From NCBI GenBank assembly GCA_954871525.1, contig OX940866.1, forward strand, positions 14,717,001 to 14,781,000: a stretch of DNA of 64,000 bases, given 5' to 3'. The notes beneath the pieces are model-generated. The model was not told where the DNA came from. It saw only the letters and a list, made by a program, of their open reading frames with translations, and did no database searches. Position 1 is the first letter of the stretch. Each line of letters begins with the position of its first letter. The position numbers and the translations under genes were made by a program. Below, one piece after another: positions 22,160 through 34,900 of this stretch. Source of the DNA: Parietaria judaica. Its lineage: Eukaryota; Streptophyta; Magnoliopsida; Rosales; Urticaceae.

Positions 22160-24060
22160 AATCCTTAAAGCGATCTAATGGATCAAATTAGTTTAGGATA
22201 AAATTAAATATTAAATGATTTAATAAAAATAATTTCGAATTTATCCATAAACCATAATTCAAAAAATAATATAAATATATATAATTAATTAATTCCCAAT
22301 CCGACTGTAAAGATTAAATCTTAGACCGATCTAACGGATATAATTAATTAACCAAATTTGAAAAATGAAACTTGGTCACCAAGTTATTAATTTTGAATTC
22401 ATCAATATCCTAATCCAGCGATTGATATTAAATCATAACCTATCCAATGGATTAAATTTATTTTAGGGTTTTTCTCAAATACCAAAACATTTGGTACTTT
22501 TGCCGCAATTATGGAAAGACCAAAGTCTATCCATTCGAATGTGAATGGATTCACATTCAAAGGCCCAATTCGATTTCTACACTTTATAATATATAAAAAT
22601 ATATTATTTACTTATTAATATAAATCTATTAATTATTGAATAATTATTAATAATACATTAATAATAAAATTCGAATAATTAAATTATATTAATATTCTCT
22701 GATCTCAATATCACACATTTAAATGTCATGGTGACACACCATCATTTAAATTCGTGACATGTGATTTAATTTCATAGTTTACCGAAACGATCTCAAACTT
22801 AGAAATTCTCTAAATCACAAACCGTACGTCGAAACGACTTCATTCCAAAAGAAAAGTTGCTTAGAATTTAATTTCAAACAACTTTTATGTTGACAGAAAA
22901 TCCGAATTCTACTTTCTTTTTTCAGTTAATTTCGGTTACCAAGATATGGTACTTTAGCCACACTACTGATAAAACTATTTGATGTCTGTCACAGACTTCA
23001 GTTTTATGAGTCTTGCCAAATGATCTTAAAAAAAACATTTCAAATGTCTTTATCACGTACGTATCATCCATTACGGAGCTATCCTGGGGACCATGGACCC
23101 GTATCACTTAAGCTCCAACGAACTGCCAGAGTGTTCGTCAAACCTCGGTGTTATTCCACTATAAACCCGAGGCTGCACTCTTTAGTGATACAGTATATAT
23201 TATCCCTTAAATACAGCAGAGTATCTATTGATACAATCAAATTCGGGTTATTGATCTTTCACTTGATGATCCACACACGAGCAGGCGGTTTTTACCGTTA
23301 TTCCCCTCATTGCATTTTAATCGTTGACTCAGTCAGTAATATTACGAGTGACCCACTTATGGTTTCGATTCATAAGTTGCGCATGGGTACCTCTCACTTC
23401 TCACCACTGACAATCAAGGGAATCATCATGACTCTTAAGAGAGCTGTGTGATGCCCATGTCTATGACCAAGCTACCCTTACTGCTGACTATCATGTTCCC
23501 AAAATAATAGTGTTGGGAACAACGGTAATATATTGTGTTCTTTAAAGGTTAAATCAAAGAACAATCAAGCCAGTAGCTCGGACTCAAGATCACTCAGGAC
23601 TTAGATCGAATATCCATTTGATCTTCTACTAGTGACTTAACTCCAAGTTATCAGTGACGGTCTTATATGATAACTTCCGGAGTTTAAGTCAGGTCCAATC
23701 CAGTATGAAGACACATCATACTTAATGCACTTCTAGTGCGTGTGACACACACAAAATCAAGAATAGGATTGTCACTTAGTCACATTAATGACCTTATACG
23801 ATTAATGATCTCCCACCCAGTTAACCAGGTCACAGACATTTTAAGTTCATTTATTCTGATTATTATTTCTTCCCCACATTGACTCTGTTGTGATAATAAT
23901 ACATAATTGCATCCTTTATGAACTAAGGATCAAACATTCTATTTTACTCTACCAGAAACTATAATAAGATTATCATATTATCATCATCTTTATTCAACGA
24001 CTTGTCATAATCTTTTACAAATGGATAAAATATCTTGTTTAAGGACACATATGTCCAACA
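22160..24060 (-). repeat. 5' LTR of Copia-1, outer part
   Basis: Continues the LTR interrupted at 11278; together the two pieces make 2740 bp. Ends CA at 24060, followed by the target duplication GCGCA. It contains the same hairpins as the 3' LTR; the long hairpin corresponding to 5133-5191 lies near 23631-23690. Confidence 0.92.
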
Positions 24061-24065
24061 GCGCA

Positions 24066-24923
24066 CTCAAGTATTTATACTAAAAAAATCGTCGCTGATG
24101 CTACGGCTAGGGTTTCTTTGGAATCCGCAAAAAACCTCATCTTACGGTTGAGATTGACACGCTATCCGAGGACACGTCAGTAAAAGTAGATGTGACAGCT
24201 GTGTCAGGAGAATTCGAAGAGTTTATTCCCTTCGTACTCCGCAAATTGGGAAATATGTTATAACTGTTCCCGCCCAAAACTTAAAACGACGATTACAATT
24301 TCGAAGATCCTATCTGTCCCATTCATTCTCGAAATTATCCAAAATCCTATCCAGATTATTTAAATTTGGGGCAAAAGTCACGAATTTAATTAATTCTGTC
24401 CGGCACAAATTTTACATGATTTCATCGAGATTATACTATAAAATATACTTCGTATTTTTATAGTAGGGGGCCAACTGTTGATGTGCAAATTCGTCGTTTA
24501 TTTAATACGACATGTAGCATCAAGTTATGAATTAATTAAATTTGTAACTAAGTAAATAAAAGGCTATAAAGAATAATTGATATCCATATATATAATTATA
24601 TTTAAATTTTGTTTCGTGAGCTGGAAATAAATTACCATCGCAAAAAATGATGTCGTCGTGTAATTGATATAGAGAAACAAATTCAACGATGAATAATTTT
24701 TGAGTTTGGAACAAATCCAACAGAGAGGAGGAAATCACAATCAATGTCAAACTGCGCCAATTTTTTTTTAAGCAACACTTAGTAGAATTTTCATTTCTTA
24801 TGTTGAAAAGAAATATATAAAATCTGATTCTTAATTAAATGCAAGGCTAATTCACATTCGTATTAAAACCTTATACATATTAAACTGTGTTACTGTGTTT
24901 TATATATGTGTTCATGTTAGTGT
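24066..24923. other. Unassigned DNA, possibly the 5' part of the split gypsy-type element
   Basis: No gene. This is the right-hand half of the sequence into which Copia-1 inserted. On the minus strand a TATA-like TATAAATA lies about 10 bases before the insertion. An imperfect hairpin lies near 24434-24464. It is followed by AGGGGGCC and TGTTGATGTGC (from 24476), which could be a polypurine tract and LTR start on the plus strand, or an LTR end on the minus strand. I cannot decide which. Confidence 0.3.
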
Positions 24924-27110
24924 TGTTGGATATATTTTACATATGCCCTCTATTCAGATGCTAATCTCGCTTATATAAGACTGTGGTCGTTTACCTAGGA
25001 ATGAATAGTACTTATTGATGTTAAACTTATATAGTTATCTTCGGATTATATATAGAAAATATTAATTGAATGTTTGATCTGTAGTTCTTTAACTCTGCTA
25101 TTGTGCTTAGTCATCACAAGTAGTCTATTGTGAGGAGGTTTTACTAACACGAATAAGGAACTTAAATGGTCCATGGTCTAGATTAGAAATGGGAATTTCT
25201 AAGGCGTGAACGACCATTGATGAACATAATCACATTAATGTGGTGATCTATTACCAGATCATAGTGCGGTCCATGCACTCTTAAGTTTTATCAGGCGTGA
25301 AGTGACTTCACACTGGACAGACTAGACTTATATCCGAAATCATCAATTAAGTCCGTCACTGATGATAGTATGATAGGGTCGCTTAGATGATCAGATAGGA
25401 ATAGGTTGATGTCCTGAGCATTGTGGATTTGTACGGTTCAACTTATATAATCTTTGATTTAATCGTTACAAAGTACAACTTAATACTCCCAACACTTTTA
25501 TTTTGGGATTAGACAGTTGACCGTGATAAATTGCACGATGGCAGATATGGACAATATCTTTATGATATTCTTATTGTGGTTTGTGGGAAACGAACAAGTT
25601 CTCATGATCAGCTCATCGGATTCATCATTCCATGAGTGAGTAGTTTGTAATAATCATATATTAAGATAGTGTCGTCTAAAGAGCAGAACAGTAAAATCAC
25701 CCTTTAGATGAGTATCATAACAACACGAAAGCCTAGTATACCAGAAATCTGATTGTATCAATGGACACATGTTTTCAGGAAGATAATATCAGTATACAGT
25801 ATAGAGTTCAGCCAAGAACTATAGTTGAATGTAATCGAGGTTGGTAAAAGTCTACACTTTTACCGTAGCTCGAGTATGTACGTACATTACTCCCCTTTTG
25901 TAACTCCATAAGGATGACACCACAATTATGTTTAAATGTGTCATTTGAACATAGGATATTTCAATCAGACAAGGTTCGTGATTCTTGTCACGGATCACTT
26001 ATTACCCTAAATAGTGACAGAAGTACGAAAGTTTGGTAAGCCAATGAAACTGGAAAAAGATGATTGAATTTAATCCTTGGACATCCCCAGGGTTGTAGGA
26101 AATTAAATTCTGGTACAGTTATCTTTTTGTAATCGTGTCAATCTGACAAACGATTTGAGATTTATGATAATAACGGTTATTTGGTCCAGGACTAAAATGA
26201 CACTGTTATGTATATAGAAAATTAGAGAAATTAAATATTGGTATTTATACCTGGAAAATTTAAATGAGAGAGATATTTAAAATCGATTTATATATATATA
26301 TAAATATGCGATTTTAATAATTAATAAATCTTGAAAATATAAAGATTTGATTTATTAAATCTTTAGGGTATTTTCTGAAAAAGATTTAAATTGGATTTAT
26401 TCTTTATTTGATTTATTTATTTAAATCAAATCTTTGAGTGAATATCTCCATGTGGTTGGAGTAAATCTCTCAGAATTGGTTGAGAGATTTTCTCCAAAGT
26501 GGTTGGGCCATTCCCTATAAAAAGGGTAACCCGGTAACCCTAAAACACACAACTCACAACACGGAGAAATCGAAATCTCTTTCTCTCCCTCTTTCTCTCA
26601 GTTTAATCGGTTTTGTCAGCGAACCTCTCAGGGTTTTTTATGTTTTAGGGATTCGAGTATTATCTAGTGGGAGCCCACGCATCCCCGCGACATAGTCCCG
26701 GAGCATACATCGGAAGACTTCTGGGTGAATCTTCTTCATAGAAATCGCAGACAGCTTCAAGTTAAGAGTCAGATAGTTTCTTAAAGCTTCAAGAACGGAT
26801 TCAGACACTTCGAATTTGTTAAGGTACACGTTCTTGATATTTATTGATTATAAAGATATTTTTTTATTAATACTCAAGGCTCGGAATAAAACAAAGAACT
26901 TGTTAATAAATGAAACTAATTAATTCGTCGCGATTTGGGAAAATTAATTGTAAGTTGTTTTTGAAACAGACGGTCTGACAGGGTTATTGGTATCAGACTC
27001 TAACCCAGTAAATTTTTTAAAGGTCAAACCATGTGACAAATCAACGATTGCAATTTCTTATTGGTCAGCAGAGATCCTTTTAAGGTCTGGATCCGCAAAT
27101 ACGACCAGCA
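24924..27110 (+). repeat. Solo LTR of a third copia family (LTR-C), copy 1
   Basis: 2187 bp, TGTTGGA...CCAGCA. The near-duplicate flanks AGTGT (24919-24923) and AGTGC (27111-27115) fit a 5-base target duplication with one change. Boundaries are confirmed by the second copy (48764-51658), which has a perfect duplication. It contains many short hairpins and a TATA box at 26515-26524. No internal region follows, so recombination between two LTRs has removed the body. Confidence 0.82.
26515..26524 (+). promoter_or_regulatory. LTR-C TATA box, copy 1
   Basis: CTATAAAAAG, followed about 30 bases later by ACCCTAAAACACACAAC, a likely transcript start. The equivalent in copy 2 is at 51035-51046, and the neighbourhood is conserved between the two. 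Confidence 0.55.
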
Positions 27111-27614
27111 AGTGCATTATGTGTTTATTCAATATTTACATATGTGTTCATGTTAGTTTAAACACACTTAAACAGTTTAAAGTTTTATTATCACAGATCT
27201 CAATCGGAGACGACAAAGAATACTCGGTCACGCTGAGGTCAAGAGAGAAAAAGAAAGAGAGCAACGTGAGGAAAAAAGAAACTGACTCATGTTTATTTTG
27301 CTCTGTGAAAGCGACACGAGTTGGGTTAAAAGCATGAACATCTACAATTTTTTAATTGGTGAAATTAACAACTGTATCAACTACAGTGTTTTTGGGCTTT
27401 CTTTTAGTTATATAGGATAATGGGCAGAGCCGGATTTGGGCTAAGGCACACAATGCCGTAGGCCCAAAAATTTCAACTTTTTAGGGGCCTGTTTTGTTTA
27501 TTCGGTGGCCTTCCGAAAAGAAGTTTTTTTGGCATGCCTACTTAATATTTGTCTAATCTCTTTAAAGTGTGGGCTTCTGTACTCACGTTTTCATGTTGAT
27601 GTTATAAAAAGTTT
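27111..27614. other. Unassigned, with a possible hAT end fragment
   Basis: No gene. An 18-base sequence at 27140-27157 repeats the one at 24904-24921, flanking LTR-C from outside its target duplication. At 27425-27500, GGGCAGAGCCGGATTTGGGC and following GGCCC-rich bases resemble termini of hAT-type elements; similar bases occur in inverse near 57935-57985. No full element is delimited. Confidence 0.3.
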
Positions 27615-29214
27615 TAGGGTTATTACCGGCATATGTTCTCGTTCTTTTGCAAACATCCGACTTATGTTCCCGTTCTTTTTTTTTTGCGGCATATGTTCCA
27701 TAAGTCTTATAACGTACTCAAAGGCAACCTCCGTTAACACTTCCGTCTATGTCCGTTAGTTTATGCCATGGGTCACGCCCTTGAGACTGGCATCTGTTCC
27801 CTTTCTTTTGCAAATATCCGACTTATGTTCCTGTTCTTTTTTTGTTTAGCAGCATATATTCCATAAGTCTTAAAACATACTCAAATTCAACCTCTGTTAA
27901 TACTTCCATATATATCCGTTTGTTTTTTCCACGTGCCATGTACAGCTCGACAAACTTCATCTTCACCGATTGGTTCGAGCAGAGCCCGAGTTTCACAGCC
28001 TTGCAATGCTAGGTATATTTTCTAGAGATGATAATATATGAGAAATAAATTATAGAAAAATAATAGCGAGTAAATTCAAAATGCATATCGATGTGTTATT
28101 GAATTTATGAGCATCGGCTTATTTCTTTTGTCTGAAAATTGTTCTTGATATCCTGTAAATAGAAAACGTTATTGATTCCTGAGACACGTTGGAATCTCTC
28201 CTTAAAGCTTGATTCGCCTCATCTACGTGCTTGAGTTTCGTTAGGCAATTAGTTTCCCAGGATATAATCGGTCAACCCCAAACTTCATAACATTTCAAAG
28301 TTCGCTAGCGAACTAAGACTCCTTGAACTCCGTTATCCAAAGACTTACAACATAAAACAATGGGAAGCTATAAAAAATTAAAATTACAGAGTGAAAAATT
28401 AATGGGAAGCAAACTCATAATATCTAGATAGCTTTCGATACTTTGTTTTGAAGAAAGCGTTCAACTCGGGTGTTCAACGTTTCGACCCACTTGACGCCAT
28501 CTGAATTTTATTTTCATTGCAATATTTTCCAACACTTCGGAGACAAGTCATTGATGGCTTTCCTATAGTCATCGGTCATGGTGATCCCAACCTCGGTCCA
28601 CTAGAACCTCCTTTGTGTCTTTACTGCTTCTGCCCAATGCCAATTCTCCTCGGCACCGAACCCTCCCACGGCGTAAGGTGTCGGTGAGAACCGTGGTTTT
28701 GTGGCAATTCGATTGGTTGGTGCTTTGGTTAGGGTTGGTAATTAAGGATTTGAGAGCTTGTTAGAAGCGGAGATCAAAGACTTCCACGACGAAAGAGGAT
28801 TTCTGGATTAAAAATGAAGATCAATTCTACATCGATTAGAGAATGAAGATTTTTTTAATAAAAAAGAGTAATTTTACCGCTTCAAAATAATTAGTATCAT
28901 CTAAAAATGGTACTTTTATAGTCTAAAAAAATATTATTAAGAAAATAAAAAATGGAAAAAATTAGTACTTTTTTTTAAATGATAAAAAAAATCATAAATA
29001 GAAAGAACGGGAACATAAGTAGGATATTTGCAAAAGAACGAGAACATATGCCGATATTAAGGACGTGACAAACTAATGGACATAGACGGAAGTGTTAACG
29101 GAGGTTGACTTTGAGTACGTTTTAAGACTTATGGAATATATACTGCGAAAAAAAAAGAACAGGAACATAAGTCGGATGTTTGCAAAAGAACAGGAACATA
29201 TGCCGGTAATATTG
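27615..29214. mobile_element. Mutator-like element with long, doubled inverted repeats
   Basis: The outermost ~155 bases (from about 27618) match the reverse complement of about 29062-29213 with few differences, beginning TATTACCGGCATATGTTC. On the left a second diverged copy of the same unit follows in tandem (about 27785-27945). On the right a partial second copy lies at about 28995-29055. The 1 kb interior has no long ORF; near 28600-28800 it is less AT-rich and could be captured host DNA. I could not find a 9-base target duplication, so assignment to Mutator rests on the long inverted repeats. Confidence 0.6.
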
Positions 29215-29688
29215 ACTTCTTTGTATTTTATTTGTTAAAATGATTATTTTAAAAAAAATTAAATAATTACTGTAGATAGTTCTCCACGATGATTATTTGT
29301 ATAAAAATTAAATAATAAAAAAAAAACTTGGATCTAATTTTCCACGATGAGAACTATCTACACTATGTTAAATGAAAAACTGTATAATATAAATTTTGCT
29401 TCATGAACTCAATTTTTAATTAATTTACAGAAACTAATGTGTAACTTATCTCAACAAAATAGCGCAATATTTAAGAAATAGTTTAAAATTGTATTAAATG
29501 AAGATATAGGTGGTGTTGTGAAAAAGAGTCTCCCCAAAGATATTTTAAACTATTATTTTCAGTCTAAATTATTTTTCTTTCTTTCTTTCTAATTTTTTAA
29601 CATAACGTTCATAGCTCTAAAATCTATATTTCTTTTATTATTGGTAATCTAATGACCATGAAAGGAAGAAAACCGAAAATTGAAGATT
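29215..29688. other. AT-rich DNA, no gene
   Basis: Nothing coding. Contains short homopolymers, a TTTC run near 29575-29590, and an imperfect inverted pair of TAGATAGTTCTCCACGATGA-like sequences at about 29274-29294 and 29340-29362. It continues at 37940 on the other side of G2. Confidence 0.4.
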
Positions 29689-29693
29689 ATTTG

Positions 29694-31934
29694 TGTAACG
29701 CCCCTATATGGGGGTTAGTAGAATAAGACAAAAAAAATGACGAGTTTTCAAACTTGGACTGGTCAATGACACATCATCATTCAACCGATATCGTTGAATA
29801 TTCAACGTCCACGTCAACAAACATATAACTTTTGCCCATGGGACTTAAAACGACAATACAACATAAACGACCACAGTTTATACAACACCATAAAACGACA
29901 ATTACAAAGTACCACCATCACAAATATCCTTAATTTAATCCTTTACATTTTCGGAATTAAAGATCAACTAAAAATACGAAATTAACCACGACGAACATGT
30001 AGACTTCCTGGATCAAACTACTCCTCTTCCGGAGTCTGATACTGAACACCACCTGAAGCTGGAAAGAAAGGAAAAAAAAATGTATATGGAAGGGGTGAGC
30101 ACCACAGGCTCAGTAGGGAATCTATTACCAATTCTCTTTACCGAACCTTTATTAGTCAAAATTCAATTAACTAAATTAAACGACATCGAAAACCATTTAA
30201 TCATCATTTCCAATAATAATATAAATAAATAAATATACCCCACAAAAGTCAAATCATTTCGGTGATCCATGCCGAGTCAGCTCGCGCCTTTACTCCACTA
30301 CATACCATCGAGTCCTCAAGGCACGAGCACAGGTGGACTGGAAGTCCCTGACCGTAACTCGCCCTCGACTCGGGATCCTAATCACCCCAAAGGCGGCCAG
30401 TTCGCCATGGGCCGAGATGTTGACTTTTGGGCCACCAATCATATCCATAATCCATATCCATATCCGGCCTACTGCGCAGTAGCCAGCTGCTCGTCAGCAG
30501 CTCATCCGCCCGAAGCGGATACCATACCATAATAATCATCATCCGCCCGAAGCGGGTACCATATAATAATAATAATAATAATCATCATCCGCCCGAAGCG
30601 GGTACCATATCATAATAATAATCATCATCCGCCCGAAGCGGGTACCATATCATAATAATAATCATCATCCGCCCGAAGCGGGTACCATATCATAATAATA
30701 ATCATCATCCGCCCGAAGCGGGTACCAACATACGTCATCCCGACGTAATCATAAACATAAAATATAGTAACGAATATTAAACCATACCTGGTTCTCTGCC
30801 TCGCTCTCAAGCGACAACAATCACGACATTAATTTTATTAAATTCCAATATTAACCTATCCGGTTCAATCTTAGTTAATTAGTTGGTTTCTACGTTCATT
30901 TTAAATTGCAAGAAAAGGTAATAGCCCCTACCTCGATTTGTGGAAACTTGATCGATTGACTAGCTAGTCGAAGATGCGGATTCGTCTTGGCCTTGAGATT
31001 GATGATTAGAGACTTCGGGATCTTTTGAACTATTCAAGACGGGTGGTTCGGGCAACACGGTTATCGAGGCAACCACGGGACGACTATCCGTGCCAGCTAT
31101 AACACCGATACCATCCATAAGTCAAATACTACTAAGATTGGAATTTAAACTGTCAATTGAAAACCCGATACACTGAAATTTAACCCGGGCCGAATTCCCG
31201 TCGGGCACGCAAAACGAGGCAGCAAAACGGGCATCAATTTGACAAATTTATACTTCTCCTAGCTTAATTTAACAGTTCTAAACGCAATGGCGAGGTCAAT
31301 TTCATCAATCAAGGCCCAGAATATACCTAATTTTATCATCTCAAAATCAGAAACTAGGGCAAGGAAATTCGAGCTCACCGAGAGTCCGATGGCAATTCCA
31401 ATTGAGGGCTTTCGATCTCATCGGCGAGGGCTTCAAAACCCCTCAATAAATTTCAGGATTGGAAAATGACGCGGCGGTCGACGGCGGCGACCGGCGACGG
31501 CGACGGCGACCGGCGACGGCGACGGCGAGGTGGCAGCTCCAACAAACTCTACTAACCTTCGTGAACCCGGTTCCGGTGTTAGTTTTCTCAAATTCAAACC
31601 CAAATGAAAAAGATCTAGAATTAAAAACCGAACCTTCCGGCGACTATTCCGGCTAAACGCCGCCACTTCTGGTTGTCATCCGCCCATCAACATGTTCGCC
31701 TTCTCGAGAGCTTTCCGACGGTACCAAAATCTTGTTGATCGGAGCTCCGGTGACAGAGATATTACGAGCCGAAGTTTACATGATGAGAGAGAGAGAGTTT
31801 GGAGTAGAGAGAGAGAGAGAGGGGGTTACGGGAACTGATGAGAGAGAGGGGGAAATGAGGTTCGATACCTCATTCTGACATTTCCTCATTTTTTTAATAA
31901 TATATATATATATATAAATTTAATGGGTATTACA
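29694..31934 (-). repeat. 3' LTR of G2
   Basis: 2241 bp, TG/CA ends. Contains a GC-richer block (about 30266-30530), a 39-bp tandem array (30500-30725), a (CGG/CGACGG)n tract near 31485-31530 and GA and AT simple repeats near its left-hand transcription end. It has one more 39-bp unit and a longer CGACGG tract than the 5' LTR. Confidence 0.93.
30500..30725. repeat. 39-bp tandem array in G2 LTR
   Basis: Six copies of CATCCGCCCGAAGCGGGTAC followed by an ATAATAATAAT spacer. The core CCGC-CCGAA-GCGG can form a small hairpin. The 5' LTR holds five copies (about 36547-36740). Array length differs between the LTRs, so it mutates by slippage faster than the rest. Confidence 0.9.
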
Positions 31935-31989
31935 ATACTCCACCCCTTTAAAAATTTCGTCCTCGAAATTTAACGAAACCATCCCCGAA

Positions 31990-34900
31990 CAAAGACGCGT
32001 ACTTCTCTATCATCTCCGACTCTAACTCCCATGTTGCCTCTCTTATGTCGTGATGGTTCCATACCACTTTGACTAGAGAATTTTCTCGTTGACGAAGAAC
32101 TTTAACTTCACGGTCAATAATCTGAATCGGGTATTTTTTGCACTTGTCATTTTCTTGAATGAGTATCTTTATCTACTCTATGATTTGTTGAGGATCGTGT
32201 TCATATTTCCTTAACATCAGCACATGAAAACACATTGTGAACATGAGATAATTGCAGAGATAAATCAAGCTTGTGTGCAAGTGGTCCAACACTTTCTATT
32301 ATCTCCAATGGACCGGTGTATCGCAGAGCCGACCTTTTTTTTTTTTTTTTTTTAACGAGAAATACCATGCATAGGTGTAACCTTCAGAAACACATAGTCG
32401 CCAACCATGAATCCCAATGGCCTTCGTCTTCGATCCGCGAAACTCTTCTGGCGACTTTGAGCAGTCCTGAGGCTTTCTCGAATAAACTTAATCACTTTAG
32501 TTGTCTCTCTGGGGTAGAAAGGAACGATAGTAATACGATTCTTCATACTCGGCCCAACATAGAGGCGAACGACAAGGTCGACCATACAAGGCCTCATACA
32601 ATGCCATTCCGATACTAGCCTGAAAGCTATTGTTGTAAGAAAACTCCACGAATGGTACTTGCTTCTTTCACTTTCTTCATAATCTAAGGTGCACGCCCGA
32701 ATCATGCCTTCTGAGATCTGAATCACTCACTCAGATTGACCATCAGTCTGAGAATTAAAAGCTGTGCTCAAACTCAATTGAGTTCCATCTCTTTTTGTAA
32801 TACATTCCAAAACTTTGAGGTGAAATAAGCGTCTCGGTCTGAAACTATTGAAACAGGAATCCCCAGGAAGCTTTACTATCTTTCCCACATATAGTTTACA
32901 AGGTTTTGGAACTTTGTAATCTGTCCGAATGGGGATAAAGTGAGCTGATTTTGTCAGTGTATCAACGATCACCCACACCGCATCATGTCCACCCTCAAGT
33001 CCTAAGAAGCCCCAAAACGAAGTCCATAGTGATGCAGTTCCATTTCCACTCGGGTATTTTGAGTGGCCTAAGCTCCCCGCCGGGTTTCTGATGCTTTGGC
33101 CTGGACATCTCTTCACGAACATCGCCACATCGGATTCATTCCGTACCAATGATATTGCCTCTTCAGATCTTGGAGCATTTCCGTACTTCCTAAGTGAATA
33201 GCGGACTTGGAACGATGAGCTACATGTAAGAAACACTTCGTAATGTCGCATCATCAGCTACTGCAAGCCTCTATTTGTACAATAATAATCCATCGACACC
33301 CACACTCCATCCTTCAGATTGTTCACCAGCTTGTAACCGATTCCATATCTCTTGTAATATCTCATCACTCCACAGACTTTGTCTTACTTGAAGTACCATT
33401 GATGGAACGGCTATGACGTTATACGCACATGCTTTATACTCATCGCTATGGAATTCTAAATTGTAATAGCCAATGGTAACTGATCTCTTCCATGGATCCA
33501 AGTTCAGAGAAGCAACCAAACCATGGTTCTTCTAACTCAATGCATCGGTCACCACATTTGCTTTTTCTGAGTGATACTGTAGACTAAATTCATAATCTTC
33601 CATATACTCTTCCTATATTAGTTGTCGTAGATTCAAATCCCTTTGTTCGAACAAATACTTGAGACTTTAATGATCAGCGAATATCTCGAATCTTAAGCCA
33701 TTAAGATGACAACGCCAAATTTTAAGTGCAACACTGTTGCTAGCTCCAGGTCAAGGGTGAGATAATTTAGTTCGTGAGACTACTGCCTAGAACCATATGT
33801 CACCACTCTCCCTTGTTGCATAAGCACACATCATAGTCCACTTCGAGATGCATCCGTATACACTGTAAATACTCCATCTACATTAGGGACAATAAGAACA
33901 GAAGCACTCGTCAATCGGAATTTCAATTTTGAAAAAGACTCTTCACACCTATCATCCCAACTGAACTCAACTGAACATCTTTTCTGGTGAATGTGTTTAG
34001 AGGCGCGGTAGTCTTTGAAAATTTCTTCATGAACTTTCTGTAATAACTCGAAAGTCCTAGAAAGCTTCGGACTTCTGCCACTTTTCTTAGTTGCCTCAAG
34101 TTTAAGATAGCTTCGACCTTTTGACGGGTCTATGGCAATACCTTCTTGCGAGATCATGTGGCCTGAGAATTTCGCTTCTGTCATCCCAAATTCATATTTT
34201 TATTTCTTTGCATAGAGATGATGGTCCCGCAAGGTCTGCAAACTATCCAAAAATGTTCTACGTGTTCTTCTATGCTTCTTGAACAAATAAGTATGTCGTC
34301 AATGAAGACAACAACAAATCGATCTAAGTATGGTCGGAAAATCCTATTCATCAAGTCCATAAACGCCGTTGGAGCGATCGTTAAACCAAAATGCATAACC
34401 GTGAACTCAAAGTGACCATATCGTGTGCGAAACGCTGTCTTCGGAATGTCGGCATCTCGAATCTTTAATTGGTGGTAACCCGACCACAAATCTATTTTTG
34501 AGAAGTATTTGCATCCTCTCAATTGGTCGAACAAATCATCAATGCGCGATAAAGGGCATTTATTCTTAATCGTCATCTTGTTGAGCTGTTTGTAGTCCAC
34601 ACAAAAGCGTAAACTACCATCACTTTTCTTAGCGAATAACACCGACGCTCCCCACGATAGTTTACTCTGCCAGATAAACCTTTTACTCAACAAGTCGTCT
34701 AATTGCTTCTTCAATTCTGCCAATTCTGCTGGAGCCATACGGTAATGAACCATATAAATCGGAAAACTCCTAGGAACTAGGTCAATGTCAAACCCAATCT
34801 ACAATCTGGAGGAAATCCTAAAATCTCCGAGGAAAACACATCTTCAAGATCTTGTACTATGGGGATGTGCGGGTCGATTGCACTTTGCCTCACACCTTCG

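Larger units (their letters stand above)
3212..24065 (-). mobile_element. Copia-1: Ty1/copia LTR retrotransposon, split by G1
   Basis: The element lies on the minus strand. Its ends are TG at 3217 and CA at 24060, and both are bordered by the same 5-base target duplication GCGCA (3212-3216 and 24061-24065). The 3' LTR is 3217-5561. The 5' LTR is in two pieces, 10440-11278 and 22160-24060, because the gypsy element G1 inserted into it. A primer-binding site complementary to initiator tRNA-Met sits at 10426-10437 and a polypurine tract at 5562-5570. The 4.9 kb interior carries only the C-terminal part of pol (RT and RNase H, broken). Gag, protease and integrase are missing and replaced by hairpin-rich AT DNA and a GC-rich leader. 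It is a non-autonomous copy. Confidence 0.92.

Noticed and set aside
11260..22175. G1 border taken as 13541 and 22159 with no target duplication
   Set aside because: The polypurine tract and TGTGATACCCC place the true LTR end at 13585; the right copy is truncated by a microhomology deletion.
24922..27139. 18-base flanking repeat as the target duplication of LTR-C
   Set aside because: LTR-C copy 2 fixes the ends at TGTTGGA...CCAGCA with a 5-base duplication; the 18-mer lies outside these ends.
30500..30740. Regular ~39-bp repeats that could suggest a CRISPR-like array
   Set aside because: Spacers are the same ATAATAAT sequence, the array lies in a plant LTR, and no cas-like gene exists.
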